DNA from: Nipponacmea schrenckii
Taxonomy: Eukaryota; Mollusca; Gastropoda; Lottiidae
Reading direction: 5' to 3'
Assembly: GCA_030562195.1 (NCBI GenBank)
Contig: CM060200.1
Coordinates: 37,517,468 to 37,581,467 of the forward strand
Length of the DNA stretch: 64,000 nt
In this document: piece after piece, positions 15,201-30,200 of the stretch
How positions within the stretch are numbered: the first letter of the stretch is position 1
How the letters are laid out: each line of letters begins with the position of its first letter
Position numbers and translations under genes: made by a program
The notes under the pieces: model-generated
Told to the model about the DNA's origin: nothing
What the model saw: the letters and a program-made list of their open reading frames with translations, nothing else
Databases searched by the model: none

Positions 15201-18200
15201 TTTATAGGTAGTGTATTATCTGGTATTGCTGATGATTGATAGGGTATATCTAATAGATGAAAGACAGCCGTTATCTGATACTACCTACACATGTTTTTAT
15301 ATGATAACACCATGTAATAAGGATATTAGAATCAGAAGAACTGGTTTCAATAATTCTATTTATTCTTCTGAGTCATTCTTACAGAAAATCTCCCAATGAC
15401 ATACAAAGAAAAGAACAAACAACTAATAGCTGATTTTATATGGATAAGTTAAGTTACTCTTCTGTCTAGCTGGTCTTTGGCCAAGCCTCTTGACACTGAT
15501 ATTATCATGATTATCATGATAAGATATAAGTGTCAGTTTACAGCCGAAATGATGGAGTCCCAAATATTTGCAAGTTACCAAACTTATTTCAAGCCAACAA
15601 ACAATTTCAGGAATATCAATACTACACAAATATCCAAACATACTGCAGCAATGGCAAAAAAATAATTATATCATCTAATGAAAGTTCAATTAATATTAAT
15701 TAGAGTTATTTTTTCTTATCAAATTTCAGTTGATTTTGTTGATTTGTTGAGAAAACTTAAGTTTCAACTTTGCATTAGAAAAAAGGCCTGTTTAGTTAGC
15801 AAGTGAAACAATATTTGGCTATGTTAAGTAAAAGAGATATTGTCTATTTCCATGTAACACAATTACAGTATAAGTAAGGAAAATAAACCATTAGATCTGA
15901 ATTATTTTGTGAAAGTATCTTATCTATTTGTACTGTTGATTTAGGAACAATTTCCCCATTGCATACATATCTTTTAAGATTCTTGTCATATTTAACATAA
16001 ATTCTCAGATCTGTTTGTCAGGTTTCTTGTTGAGTTCCATCACCTGACCAAGCCAGACATGAATAAATCAAGTTCAGCCATTTTCTGGTATTTAATATTC
16101 CTGTCTTATACTTCATGACCATATCCAATTTTTAAACCAGTTGTGTCTGACAAGGGAGCATTATCAATTGAGGGGATTTTAATTAAAGGGAATATTTGCT
16201 TTGTCAGCTAAAAACTCAAGTTCCGCTATCTGAATACACAAAATGTCGATTAAGTAAACCAAGTACCAACAGCAAAAGATTTTGCAGATGATGAACTTCC
16301 CGCCAAAATAATTATATCCATAATTCAAGAGTAAGTATTTTAGACATTGCTATAACTATTAAGTTTAAAATATACACAAACGGAGATCTTCAAAACAAAT
16401 ACTGTCTTGTTCTCTCTTTTTCAAAAGCTTTTACTCAGTCAGAAAAAAATAACACATAGTAGATACAGGAAAAGTGATCACCTATGCATCTATCTGTAGC
16501 ACCAGGAATCTTTTTTCTTTTATTTAGAAAGGTCAAGGCCATGCAACAAGGTAATAAAAAACTCTGTTAATTGTGTCTTATTATTCCTGAAACTCATCTT
16601 TCAGACATTGATAAGGTCATTTAGATCCAGGTAATATAATAAGTCTCTCTTTAAATAGTTTAGATTAAATTTCCCTTCTTATCAACCATCAATTTGCAAC
16701 ATCAAGTCGGCTTTTAACATATGAACTCTTCAATAAAGAGATAAAAAAAAGAGTATCAATAATTTAAGGTCTTTTAGATGAGTTATTCAACATTTTCTCT
16801 GAAGACGATTACTGCATTTTAAAGAAGTGTTTGATTAATTGATTGCGTCTTCATAATCCTTTCTTGAAATATAAAAAGGGATATTTTCATGCTTAGATAT
16901 TAAATTTAGAAGAAATTTAAAATCTAAATAGAGACTTACATGTAGTGACTAAGTCATAAACTTTCATTTCTTAAGTGCATTTTGACCTAGTCTATAGACC
17001 AAGTTATATGAGTGTTGTCAGGGAAAGGGGAGAAACAGAACAAAAATAGGGCCCAAGGACCAATTCTGTCCTAGTGACAGGGCTTTAGATGTGCATAGAA
17101 CAAAAACTCATTAATTTATTCTAGTCAATATTATTATATCAAATACAAGTACTGATAGTAGTCATCATTTACCTTTGAACCATGATATTGAATTAATTCT
17201 GCTTGAATATGTGCCATTTTCTTTAATTCATGCCTGGGAACAAAATTAATAGAATATGTAGCTGCATGATATTTTTATCAGTTAAAATCATTATTTCTGC
17301 CATAAAAGCATTGATAAGTCGAGAGAAGATTTTATGACCAGGAGCTAAGACTTAGGTTTAAATACATTTAAGCTCTGATTGGCACATCAAAATGACATGT
17401 TCTACTTTATAAATAAGAATATATGTTTAATAAATGTACGGTATTTGAATGTCATAATAAACTGATATCAACATCTGTTGGTAATTAGACCTGGCCTGGT
17501 GATTTTATCATTTAACCTACTTTATCAACTTCCTGATCATTTTAATAGCTTCCTAGAACTGATTCCAACTAGGAACATCTAGTATTCCTCTGAAAACACA
17601 AAATATGTTATTCCTCTTACCTTTACTAACCAGTGCTCAATTTCGAACACACAAGACTTGAACATATCTTAGACTACCTGTGAAGGGCATAATGGTACTG
17701 TAAATTTTCAAGAGCAGTGTTGATAAAAAAGATATATTTAATTTTTGTTCCAATATTTTTTCCTGGAATTATTTGACAAATTTAATACTCTAAGAACAAG
17801 TCTTATAATATCTAAAACTTTTGAAAATATTTAATTTATAAATTCCCTACTCATAGGAAAATAAAAAATTTCAAAAAATCATATTTTCAACAACATTTTA
17901 TGATAATATAGATATGTATTGCAAGAACACTATGAACTGTTCAATGAGGGAAAGTTTCCAAGAACAGTGGAACTGATAAATAATTACTTGAAGAAACAAT
18001 AGAACTAGCATATTTCATAACGTTCATTTCATAAACGAACAATATTTGCTGATGTAAGTAGCTAAAGAATAGAAATTGATGCATGTATTATTTTCGATTT
18101 GTCAAAATTCTGCCTCAAAATACGTTAGTGTTTATTTTTTTAATCAACCATGGATTTAAACTTAGAAGTTTTGTCATATAAAATCAATGAATACGAAGAG

Positions 18201-21200
18201 ATCTTGACAGAAGAAATATAAAAGAAATGTAAATATTTAATATGAAAGATCAATAGACCAGTGTTTGAAGTTTGCAGGTTAACGAGAGGTCAGAATAATA
18301 ATTAGTATAATAAGTCATTAACAATATCTATAATATTTGTTAAAACTTATAGATATAAACTACAGCTCTTCAACTAATCTTAATTTTGATTCTTATTCAT
18401 ATATATTCTAGCTTCTAGATTCTTCCTTTAATACAATGATCATTGGTAAGCAAAAAATGAGCAAGAAACATGCAACTGTGGAACATTGTATTTATATTGA
18501 TATATGTTGAAAGCTGTCATAGTAGTAGTAGGTTGCCGTTAGTAATTCAAGACATCAAAGCAAGCCTAAATTTCCAGAGCATCAATCTCAAGTTTTCAAT
18601 TGACACACTTTCAAAAGTTTTTATGCATATTTTTCATCCATCAAACCTAACAGGAAATTAAACTGACAGGTATCTTCAGATTTCATACAAACCAGTTGAC
18701 TATTCAAGTTTTATAGAATCTACTCATATTTTTTACCATTCTGTGCCAAATTTTGCCTATTTCCTGTTTATATATATAGGTTAACTATTTAATATATATA
18801 TAAGTTAAATACCAGACAATTAACTTGTTAACCCTCTATAACCCCACAAAATATAATTTGATATCACAAACGTCAACCCAATCTAACCAGGCTTTCTCAA
18901 ATAATACATAATGCTAATATTTGTAAATCAGTAATAAAGTAAGAATGAAAGGTTTTCTAAATTTGTTATGTTTATCATGTTCCTGCAATTCTGAATCAAC
19001 TCAGTTTTAAATAACATCACTAATACATAGTGCTTGTCAACTTCTTTTGTGAAAGAGTACATGGCTACTATCCATAAATAAATTTGGAGCCTCCATAATT
19101 CCAGATAATTGCTGCCTATTTTAGCCAATAAACTTCAGGTTATCTCAATTATTGGTCATTAAACCCATTGCTAAATCTCTAGAGACCAGAAACTGAAGTT
19201 AAGAAATATATTAACTGCCAGTAAAACTGACAATTTCTGTGAGTAATAGAGACTGGAATTTAAAAATGAAACAAATAGATGGAATTTGCTTGTCTTTTTT
19301 ATCTCTCCTTTAGATGAAGACTACTAGAATTAAACAACACAATACTACAGTTCTGAAACCTACATTCCCATTCACATTCAAAGTCCAAGCAATACATAAA
19401 GATAACTCTAACCCTTAAGTTCTGAGATCTTTCAAGTCTTCTAGGCAACTTGATATGATTTATTGAACTCTTCCATTAATAAAGATTGCCTAGATCACAT
19501 TTTCTAAAAAAAAAAGTATTTTGTTTGGATTTGTTGAAGGAAAAGGGTAAATACTGTAGAACTATCTAAAACGGTAATCAAACAAACTCTGATTTCCTTC
19601 TGAGGTTAGTCATCAGATATAAGCCACTTTCACATCAGAGGGTGATAGAAAGCGAAAAGTTACTGTTTAATTTACTGTTTAAAGGCAGTGATACACAATC
19701 TGATAACTGAACATCATGGCCAGGTGATAAGATTTTATCTGAAAACCAATTTCTGTTTAACTGATTAGTCTGTGAATTTATATATTGACTGTTGATATAA
19801 AAATCAGTTTAAAAGAGAATTTGATAATTTCACAAAGAACGTTATGTATGAAAGAAAGATATATATTTCAGATTAGTACTTGATCGATAGAAATTCAACC
19901 AATGTATACATTACTGACACCATTCTTAATATATGTTAGAAACTAATCCAATGTGAACCTAGCCCTAAGTTATAGCCAGGCTGATAAGTGAAATTCTAAG
20001 TAGAATGTCTTGAAGGCAATGTAAGGTTAACTTTGGGTTACTGTTTCTCAATTTGTGTTACAATAACAGAGCAGTAGACAGTATGGTTCCTAAACCTCTT
20101 GATGATAGATCTCCAGTATTACCCACATTCTATTACTTGGCATTTAACTCTACCTAGATATATCTGAAACACTTAAGAAACATCAGATTGGGGTCAAGTC
20201 ACAAATGGGCACAAAAAAATGGGGTGAACTTTTTTCATATTACACAAATCCAGCATATATTCTTCATGTCAGATAAACCAGATTTTTATTCTATTATAGA
20301 ATTCAACTTAGCTTACTGACAGGGGAAAATTTAAAAACTAATTCAAGGGAACTAAGAAAGTCAAGATCAAAGAAAAATTTCAAAATTGTATTCCTCACTT
20401 ATGTAAACATTGCTGTGGTACAACAAAATTCACTTGAAATAAAACAAAGTCTGGAAGGTTTGATTATATACTTCATTTTTGACCTTATTTTAGTTGGTAA
20501 GTCTGGTAGTTCTTATTGAAAAACTTTATTTTCCAGCCCGGTGTAAAATATTATCACCTGGATGAAAATTAGGTGATAATTACTGTAATTTTGCAATAGT
20601 TCCTGACGTTTTGGAGGTAAAAACTGTCATTTTCACCTTGGAGAATATCGAAGTAATTAATTAAAACTCCTATTAATAAATTTCACCTAGATTTTTTATT
20701 CATAATAAATAGTGAATGATGTCATATGTGAGCCACTGTAGGTGACTGACTGACTGACTGGTAGGTATGGTGTCTTCTTCAGTAATCAAAACCATATCGC
20801 GGATGTTGAGTAAGGAGGACCTGCTCCTATGGCTTCTTCTATATCTTTACTCATTGTTCTTCTTCTGTATCTTCCTTCTTCGTTCTTCTTCTGTATCTTG
20901 ATTCTTCGTTTTCTTCTGTATCTTAATTCTTCGTTCTTCTTCTGTAACTGTCTTCTTTCTTCTTATAGAGAGCGATGTGCTCTGCGATGTGCTCTTATGA
21001 CTTCATCTGTCCTTCTTCTGTAAAGAGCGATGTGCTCTTTAAACTTCTTCTGTCCTTCTTCTGTGATTCTTCTTGACGTTTTACCAAAGACTGAGTCCAC
21101 GTTCGACGTCATACCTACAGATGAGCAGGACGCTCTTCTGATGTGCTACCTAGGTGATCATTCCTATTTCTTTTAAGAAATAATAAACTGCTTCACAAAT

Positions 21201-24200
21201 TACCGACATGCCCTCTCCCGTATGTGACAAAATGTTTTTCAGATTATAGTCCAGCTTACCTTTATTCAATAAATCGACCAGCGTTTGCCTCTCTTCCCTT
21301 AATTGCTCACAATGGATTAACAGATGTTCTGCGGTACCAGCTTCACCACTGTAGGTGATGTACAGCCAATATATAACTAATAAATAAATCATTGAGTAAG
21401 AGTATCTAGTAAATATGACAGTTGATGTTTAAATATATTACCAATACCACTGTGTCACATCTGGTGGTCTGAACTAACAACATACAACACACCAGGACTC
21501 TTAACACATTTTCAAGAACTGTTATAAGCCATGTTTTTAAATTGTGAAATTAACCGAGAGCCTAACAGGAGTTCATGTTTTAGGGTGACATTTTAACCAA
21601 AACTTGCCCTAAATGCAAAATTAACCATGTATTAATGGGTGTGATCTGGAAATATTTTTTATTTGATGGAGCTCATGGTTATGATGACAACTGTCTTTAA
21701 CAGATCCATTTAGTACTTAAGGTGTATGTGAATGAATTGTGTGTAATGCAAATTTTCTCATTATTTCAATAAGATTGCCTATTGAGATGTGAACTTTCTT
21801 TATATAGACAGCAGAAATTTTAATTATTGTTGAATGAAAACAACGCATTTCATATCTTTTTAATTCTAAAATATATACAATAAAGATATATTCATTCAAG
21901 CTATTAAATAGATGATTCTTCCGTCCTTTTATGTTTTTATCATTTCATCTCAATCTTTCTTCTGGTCTTCAATCTACAAATAGAAAACAAAACAAGTGTT
22001 TATCATTTCTAAAATATACCATCAATACCATACTGTTTGTTTCGAAGTTCCACTGTGTTCAAAATTATCAATTTGGCATTTTTAGGGGGATATTTGATCT
22101 ATATATATACTAAATTTGTAATTGAATCAATCAATAGGCCTAAAATAGGAATTTTTGTTTCTGATATCCAGCTGTTAAATCTTGGGACATATAGCTTTTT
22201 GCAACCAATCACATTTCTACACCATAATCTAAATATCATTTGATATCGCATTCTGACCTAAGTAACGTCAGTAACTTAAAAACGGTTCGATTTGACCACA
22301 AAATCAATAATTGAAACCATCAAAGTGAAATTTAGAAGTTATCAAGTAATTTTGATCAATTTAAAATAAAAAAATAGTGGTTCTAATATAGATCATCCAA
22401 AAAATGACTGAGGAATATTAAGAGATTTGTAGTAGATATTCTAACCAAAACAGGATTTCAAAATAATTCAAGTCATAAAAATATAGATTTAACCAGCTGA
22501 AATCAATATTTTTGATAAAAAAAACCTAAAAATCTAATAATTTGATATCGATTCATAAGTAATTGAACAAAAACGGTTGTTTTTTGCCCTTAAAAATTCC
22601 TAAATTATCAAGTTTTATAATTTAAAAAAAAAAGTGTTCAATTGACAAAAAAATAAACAGGATTTAAAAATTTTAGTTACTACCCAAATAAGGATTTCAA
22701 AAAAAAGCAAAATATAGTTTCCACAGTCCCCTATTTTGTAAAAAAAAATGTAAATTTATGCAATTTAAAAAAATTCCCTAAAAAAATTTAAGAAAAAATT
22801 TGGGTCGATTCTTTGGTTTTTAACCATTCCAGTTTAATCTTAAAACAAAGTTGACAAAACAAAAAACCCTGCTTGATTCTTACGAAAATTACATTTCATA
22901 CTTGCCGTTATTTCATTTTTGAAAAAACAAAAATCTTGTCCACCTAAAATCAACCTTTATAAATCTAAAAAAGCCATTAAAGAAAAGTTTAGTTTTAAAA
23001 CAACCCCCATCAAAAAATTATATCCATAAAAAAGCCCCTTTGAATTGGGGAAATACACATTTGGCCAGATTTCTGTTAATGCCCTAAAAATATTTTTCTC
23101 TTCAAACAAAATCTGGAGCTTTAAGTTTGACTTTATAAAACACATCCACAGATTTACCGGGGAAAAGTTGAATGGGGAAAGATAAAACCCAAAAGATTCT
23201 CGTTAACCTTCGGGTTTTTTTCTTCAAATTAAAATAATTTTAATTTGACTTTATCACATCCACACATTTTAAATTCTACCAGCATAAATAAACCAATAGA
23301 TTCTCAGATTAAATTTCCTTCAGTTTTATTTCTATCATATATTATAACATTATCATTCTTTCATTATCATTCCTTATTTTATTTCTTATCATATATTATA
23401 ACATTATCATTCCTTCAGTTTTTTTTTTATAATAACATTATCATTCCTTCACTTTTATTCCTATCATATATTATAACATAATCATTCCTTCAGTTTTATT
23501 TCTATCATATATTATAACATTATCATATATTATAACATATCATATATTATAACATAATCATTCCTTTAGTTATATTTCTATCATATATTATAACATTATC
23601 ATTCCTTCAGTTTTATTCCTATCATATTATCATTAATGCTGCATATATCATACAGAATCTGCATTACTAAACTAGTTTTATCACAATGATCAAGGCTTTC
23701 AAAGTTTTTCAATTATCATTTGAGCCTTAACTAATCCAATATTCATCATAAATTGACTATAGTCAAAATCATACCCTGCAATTCTTACAAATTATCAGAC
23801 CATTTGTATATACCTAGTTCCTAATAATTAACATACATTGTATATATATAACAATCATAGCAATTTTCTTAAGGAATCTAAATTTTTACCTACCTCAATA
23901 TAACTGAATTTCTTTTGGTTTTTTAGATGAATCCTCCTTTAAGATATAGCTATAAAATAAAAGAATGATTTTTTTAAAAAGTCTAGATGCTAAAACACAG
24001 GTTACTGGAATGTTTAATGTACACCAAACCAAATTCATGGGTAAAACTATAAGCTCTATTTGGCATTCTAATCATTCTGGTGACTGCATTCGCCTAGTTT
24101 CGCATAGATTATTCTTGCCTTTACTTATTCAAAAATTATTACATATTAACATGCTATCAATATCAAATTACATTTACCTTATCAATAAATGGTGTTTAAT

Positions 24201-27200
24201 TCAGCAATTCTTGGCCCGAATCCTTGATAATAATAACATGCTGGGATATCACTTAAAATCCATACACTGAAAGACAAGGTTATAAGAAAGATGGCTCTAA
24301 TACCAATGTCCTGATTTCAATTTTTGTTCAATTACCAGTAACACATAATATTACAATCAAGAAATCAAAGGTTTTAGGAAAATTCCCTGTTCATGAAAAT
24401 ATTACTAAATTTTAAACTAAATATTAATGAAATAAATGGAGGCTTACCTATGAAAAAGACTTGAAATCAAAAAATGTTCAAGTCGCATACTGGAAATTTT
24501 TCTGTTATGTTGCTGACATGACAACAAGAAGTGAACCCAGAGATGTCTGCAGTCTCAATGAACATACAAACCAGGTGTGGAGGTCTGTACCCTTTACTGA
24601 TTTTAGCTCACCCCATTAACAATACAGGTGAAGAAAGGTCTGTACCCTTTACTGATTTTAGCTCACCCCATTAACAATACAGGTGAAGAAAGGTCTGTAC
24701 CCTTTACTGATTTTAGCTCACCTTCAAGCTATAAATTACACCCTCTTTGTTTAAATTTCTAGAAAATCTCTAATCTCTGAACAAAATTCATCCTAAAACA
24801 TTTTATTATCTTGCAACTCCTGAACATTTTTCACTCTTAAATCAAACATTTTATTTCATGTGAGCGTATAAAAATTACCAACTGCTGCAGCAGTACCTTC
24901 ATTTGATTTTTGTAGTGTTACATAGGGTCATAGAATTATAAAGTTGTTTCTATAACAATATTTCAATATGACAAAGATGCAGACGTCGATTTGTGAACTT
25001 ATATACAGTAATTTGAATTGTAGATTTGAGAAAAATACATTAATTTCTTAAAACTAACAGAAGTTGGAACATATATCTATTCGTAATATGTAGAATTGTA
25101 GAAGCTTGAAGATAAAATGACAATGTGTAAAATGTGGATTTTATAAATGTAGTTGTAACACAATTCAATTGAGAGCTCTAGTAATTATGCAAATTAGTGT
25201 TATCAATACAGTTCTATACAGAATACAAATTTATCAGATCTTTTGCTTGCTTAATTAAGTAAATATGTTGATGACTTTTTTATCAGGACTAGAACTTGAA
25301 TTCAGTCACATGTTGACCCAATGTTGAATATAAATGGAAACAACCCTCTGACACCTCACATGTTTAAAGAGTGTATCTTCAAACTTCTGTCCAGGTTTGG
25401 TTAAAGAATTAGACAATATCAATAAACAGAAACAATGTTGATCTAACAATTTGGCTATAATAATTTGAACACAAGAACTAAGTTTATCTTAATGGTAATA
25501 TCATGTCTATAGAGAATTGGAATTTTCTTTATCTAGACAATGACATCTGTTACTCTAAACTCCCTTCTTCTCTTTATCTAGGCTACTAGAAGATTATTGG
25601 AAGCACATAACATTAAAGTTGAATACTGAGGTGCAATAATTTAGAGTTTATCACTGGGTATACACTGTAACCCCTGTTCTGAGGATCAGTTTCAACATGT
25701 TAAATGGGCTGTGATATGTACATTGAAGTTGATCATTTTATCATATCTTCTAGGTTTGAAAGACTTTTTACTATATTTGTAAGCCCATATTAATATAACA
25801 AGTAAGTTATTGTCATAGGCGTTACTGTTGTCACTATTACAAACATCAAGGGAAATTTTGAAACATGTAGCTGTACATATTAAGATATTAACAGCCAAGC
25901 AATATTACTTGTATCACGGCATACTGTCTTGTAACTTTTGCATATTGATTAAACCAAATATTGAAATATATATTAGGTGTAATTAGGATAAAAAAAATAT
26001 TTATGTAAATTCCTAAAAGATAATTTACATAGATTAACATTTATACATAGATTGTAGTGTTGATACAAGATGCCCAACTTGACTTTAAAAACCTGACATG
26101 AATACAAACAAAGTTTATACCTAGAGAAAATCAATACTGGAAATTCAACACAAATACATCACAATTCAATTCTCTCCACAGATAGATCATACATCAAATT
26201 CAATTTATTCAGCTTGTAGTGCTCTCTAGAATTGAAGTGAAAAAAATGTCATCTATATTCTCTAGAGGAGTGATTGTGTCTGTCACAAATTTCTAATATC
26301 TTCAGAAAACTCTGATATTAAACTGGCTTTAGCAACTCAACAATCTACAGGGTTACGTAAAAAATTTCATTTCATAAAGAGTTAATAGTTTCATAAAGAC
26401 ATTTCTATTAGAATAAATCACAAGAGACACAATTATTGGCAACCCAGAGTTGGAAGGAAGTATTTTAAATTAATGTCAAGGATAGGTGATACCCGCTGCA
26501 AACTCAGCCAAGAAAATTAGATATTTTAATGATATAACTTCTGTTTGAACAATTTCATAATGAGACACAATGATTGGCAAACCAGCAACCCAGTGTTGGG
26601 GGTGGGGGGCTGGGAAGTATTGAAGTCTTCACTTTTGTGCAATGAAAACATAATTGTTGCATCGGCATATTTGAAATCAAGATGAGATTAATCTATCATA
26701 ATCAATCAAAACATCCTACAAAATACAATTTTCTACCAGTAGATTAGTTTATATAGCTGCATGTCTTCACTCATTTAAAGAAAAGCAATTCCATGTAAAA
26801 AGAATTTTTAATAAGAAACAAATCATACAAACATCTGCTGAGAATCTTTCAATTTCTGGCATTTTAATAGTGTGGTGATAAAAACTAGAGGAAAACGGCA
26901 AGTCTGTTGTAAAATTGTTTATATTTGAAAAGATAAACTCTAATGCTTGAATATCCTTTTATCTTTATGTCTTCTTTATAATAATACACTTTATCTCTTC
27001 GCTACTGTTATTTCACTTAAGGGATTCAATTTAGCAAGTTACCTCCCCTTGTGATCAATCTGCCTTACGTTATTTAGAAGACATCTGGTGTGTAGTTTGA
27101 AAGGTTAAAAGGTTGTGAGAAACCAGATCAACCCTAGTATTTTACCTTCTGTTACTCAACAGAACTCAATGCTTCTATGTTTTACTTGATTTAAGATGTT

Positions 27201-30200
27201 AAAAAACACCAACATATTAATCATCTTAAAGCCGAAAAACATCAACTAGAAAATCATATGTACATTGCTGTTAATCTCTTAATTTAGTCTTCGGTTCCTA
27301 TAATTCCTAATTAGACTATCATGGACAAGACAATGGAAAAATTGCATCTACTGACGATACAAATTCCAAACAACTGTAGGTCTTCCAAATCAATTCAATT
27401 TTCTAGCAAAGGATCATGCAAATAGCTCAGAAGATCAAAATAAAAACTCTGCTGTAACATTAGACAAAACAAAATTGTACCGGTATTCAAAAACTTATAA
27501 ACAAATATCCTGCCATAGAAAATGAGAAGCTGAGCTGGTTGCCTCATTAGGCAGTCGGCTGAGCAACATTGCAAATACTTTTTCCACTGCAGACGACAGC
27601 TCTTGTCTGAGAAAGCATCTCGATAGGATATCTTCAATGAAATCAACCACAGCACATTCAGATTGCATAAGTGTCATTTGAATTATCAAAATGAATCAGT
27701 TTTCGATTTCCAACAGAGAGTTACCATATTCCGCCAGTTGATTGTAAAATTTCTTGATTAACAAGGTCATGATGGTTACCATGTTTTTATCACAACATCA
27801 ATCAACCCCTGTTTCTATCGGTTAACTAACTAAGCGGTCAGCTTAGACGTGACGTCTTCTAACAGCAAGTTTCTGGCCTCTTGAACAAAACAGGAAGAAA
27901 TGAGACAGAAATTTCACTAAAATTTTAGTGCAGGTAGGGGAAATAGCTGAGCTCCCAACCACTTGAAGTAGCTCATCTGTAGCAGGCTTAACTGTTCACA
28001 TACAAATTAATACAGTAGTCTGGTATGGTGAATAATGTATTGGACATAAATCAAATAAGCATATACCAGTAGGTCTTTAGTCTGTCTGGTTATTCCATTT
28101 AAAAATGTGACATACAATAGGTCTATTGGTAAAAGTTAACACATTTCTGATGCTTGAAGGTGACTTAGAAATTTGATATGATTAACCAAGAAAGAACCCT
28201 TCATAAAAATAAGATGGCATTTCCTGTTTATCTTGATTTCCAGTTAGTAGACTGTGGGTTAAATCATTTATTCAAAAAGAATAAAAAATTTGATGTCCTA
28301 CATTACTGGCACATGTTAGGGCTTCTGACAATGAGAAACTCCAAGCACATTTTCAAAAGTTTCAATCATTATATCTCCTTAAATTCCCCTCCTTTGTAAC
28401 CTATGCTTTTGTATTGTGAAAACATGGCACAAATTTGTCATATCAAACTGTTGTATAATGGTTCACAGGCCAGACATATCAAATTCAAAAGTTCATATGA
28501 AAGGACACTATAACATCAATCATAAACCATTCTCAAGGCTTTTCACAGGAGAAACTTAGTTGATCTGTAAGTGATTTGGATCGTCTGTAAATGCCAAACA
28601 CAGTTTAGAGCATCAGTCTTGTATCCATTTTTACTCTTTTGTACTGACGGACGTGCTTGAATACAATTGTTTTTGAAACCAATTTCCATGTTTGTGCTGT
28701 CCAAGAATTATAATTGTTCAGCTGAGTTATGATACTTGCCCTTGTAAACATTGTTTTCAAATGTGACGGACTGACATTTCAATATGTCAATCCGGGCTAG
28801 AGCTTTTAGGTGTTGGATCATATTTCTAAGGCTAAATCTACCTTTCAAGTCAAACTTAAATCCAGTGTCTATTGAGGAATATTAATAAGAAACACTCTTA
28901 TGAACTTTACCATTAAAACTAGGTATATTGATAAAAATGTGAAATCCTGGGTGGACCTAGTAGTGTTAAGATGTCTGGCTTGTGATAGCTGAGATTTCAG
29001 ACTAATGGTATTTCATTTTTAAACAAACAGTAAAAAGGTGGAGACAATATGGTATTGGAGATAATAAACTGAGTATATATATGTTCTATTTCTAATATAA
29101 GGCAATCTAGACAGATCATCTAGGCCATCAAAATACAACTAACATGGTCCAATAAGCTGAAACTGTAAATAATTAAAGAGACTCCAAAGTCATTTTTTCT
29201 ACGTTGAGACTTCCTCGGCAGTGCTTTATAGCCCGTTTTGGTGCTAATGCACCTTAAGACATTACATTACATTTGAGACTTCTTCAGCATGTTATAAAAG
29301 CAAGAGATCTTGGCAAAAACCAGTCAATCAGGACAACTTAGCAAAATTGGAAGGAAGTTTATTTCATTTGATTTAAAACTTGTACAATCTAAATCTAAAC
29401 AAGATTAAGGGTACTGTACATGAAGAGAAAATAAAATTATGCAAACAGTTTCTGAATGGTTGATGTTACATGATCTCAACACTTAACAATATTATAAACT
29501 AGGAAATGCAATCTCAAATAAGTTAACTACACAATCTATCAAAAGATTTATACAAAACTTTCAAAAGTGTGTCACTTAAAAATAGACTATATTGATAATT
29601 AGAAATACACACAGTGCTCTACTAATTATGTATCTATCTATAATCAATATGAAATGAATAACCTCGATCTTGACCAAATGATCAGTGGTCACACTGGTCA
29701 GTGGTCTGTTTATTGATTCAGTTTAAGCTGCTATAATAATAACTAGTCAAAAGAAATATTTTTTTCAATATCAATATATCAGTGAACTCCACCTTAACTT
29801 AAGGACATAATTAAAAAGTTCATCACCTGACAAATTCAAATTGAAAATCAATCAGCCCTTTAGGGCTTAATTTTATCTATTTTCACCATGCAATATATCT
29901 GCTATTCCAGAGAAACTACACAAAGTTGTTTCATCATTATCAAATTAACACCTTTGTTGATTTTTTAACTATTACCTTTGATTTCAAGAAATCAAGTGAA
30001 ACCTGAGAATTGAATTTGAAGTGTGGCTGTTTTACTCTTTAATTACAATGAACAGCATTTTGATAAATAAATAGCATCATCAAATATAGATAATATTCCA
30101 CAAGATCAAGCTTCAAATAATTCTACAATAGCTTTTTTCTAATTTAAGCTTTATTATTGTGAGTATCCTGGCAGGTTTCACAAGCAATGCTAGGTATGAA

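Noticed and set aside
20829..21023. Plus-strand open frame rich in Leu/Ser/Phe
   Set aside because: It is the antisense of the AGAAGAA-rich 3' UTR of the LINE insertion.
23320..23632. Possible CRISPR-like array
   Set aside because: The repeats are contiguous AT-rich tandem units without unique spacers, in a eukaryotic intron.
23965..24270. 101-codon plus-strand open frame
   Set aside because: No recognisable domain, composition is typical of AT-rich intron, and it lies inside the large PDZ intron.
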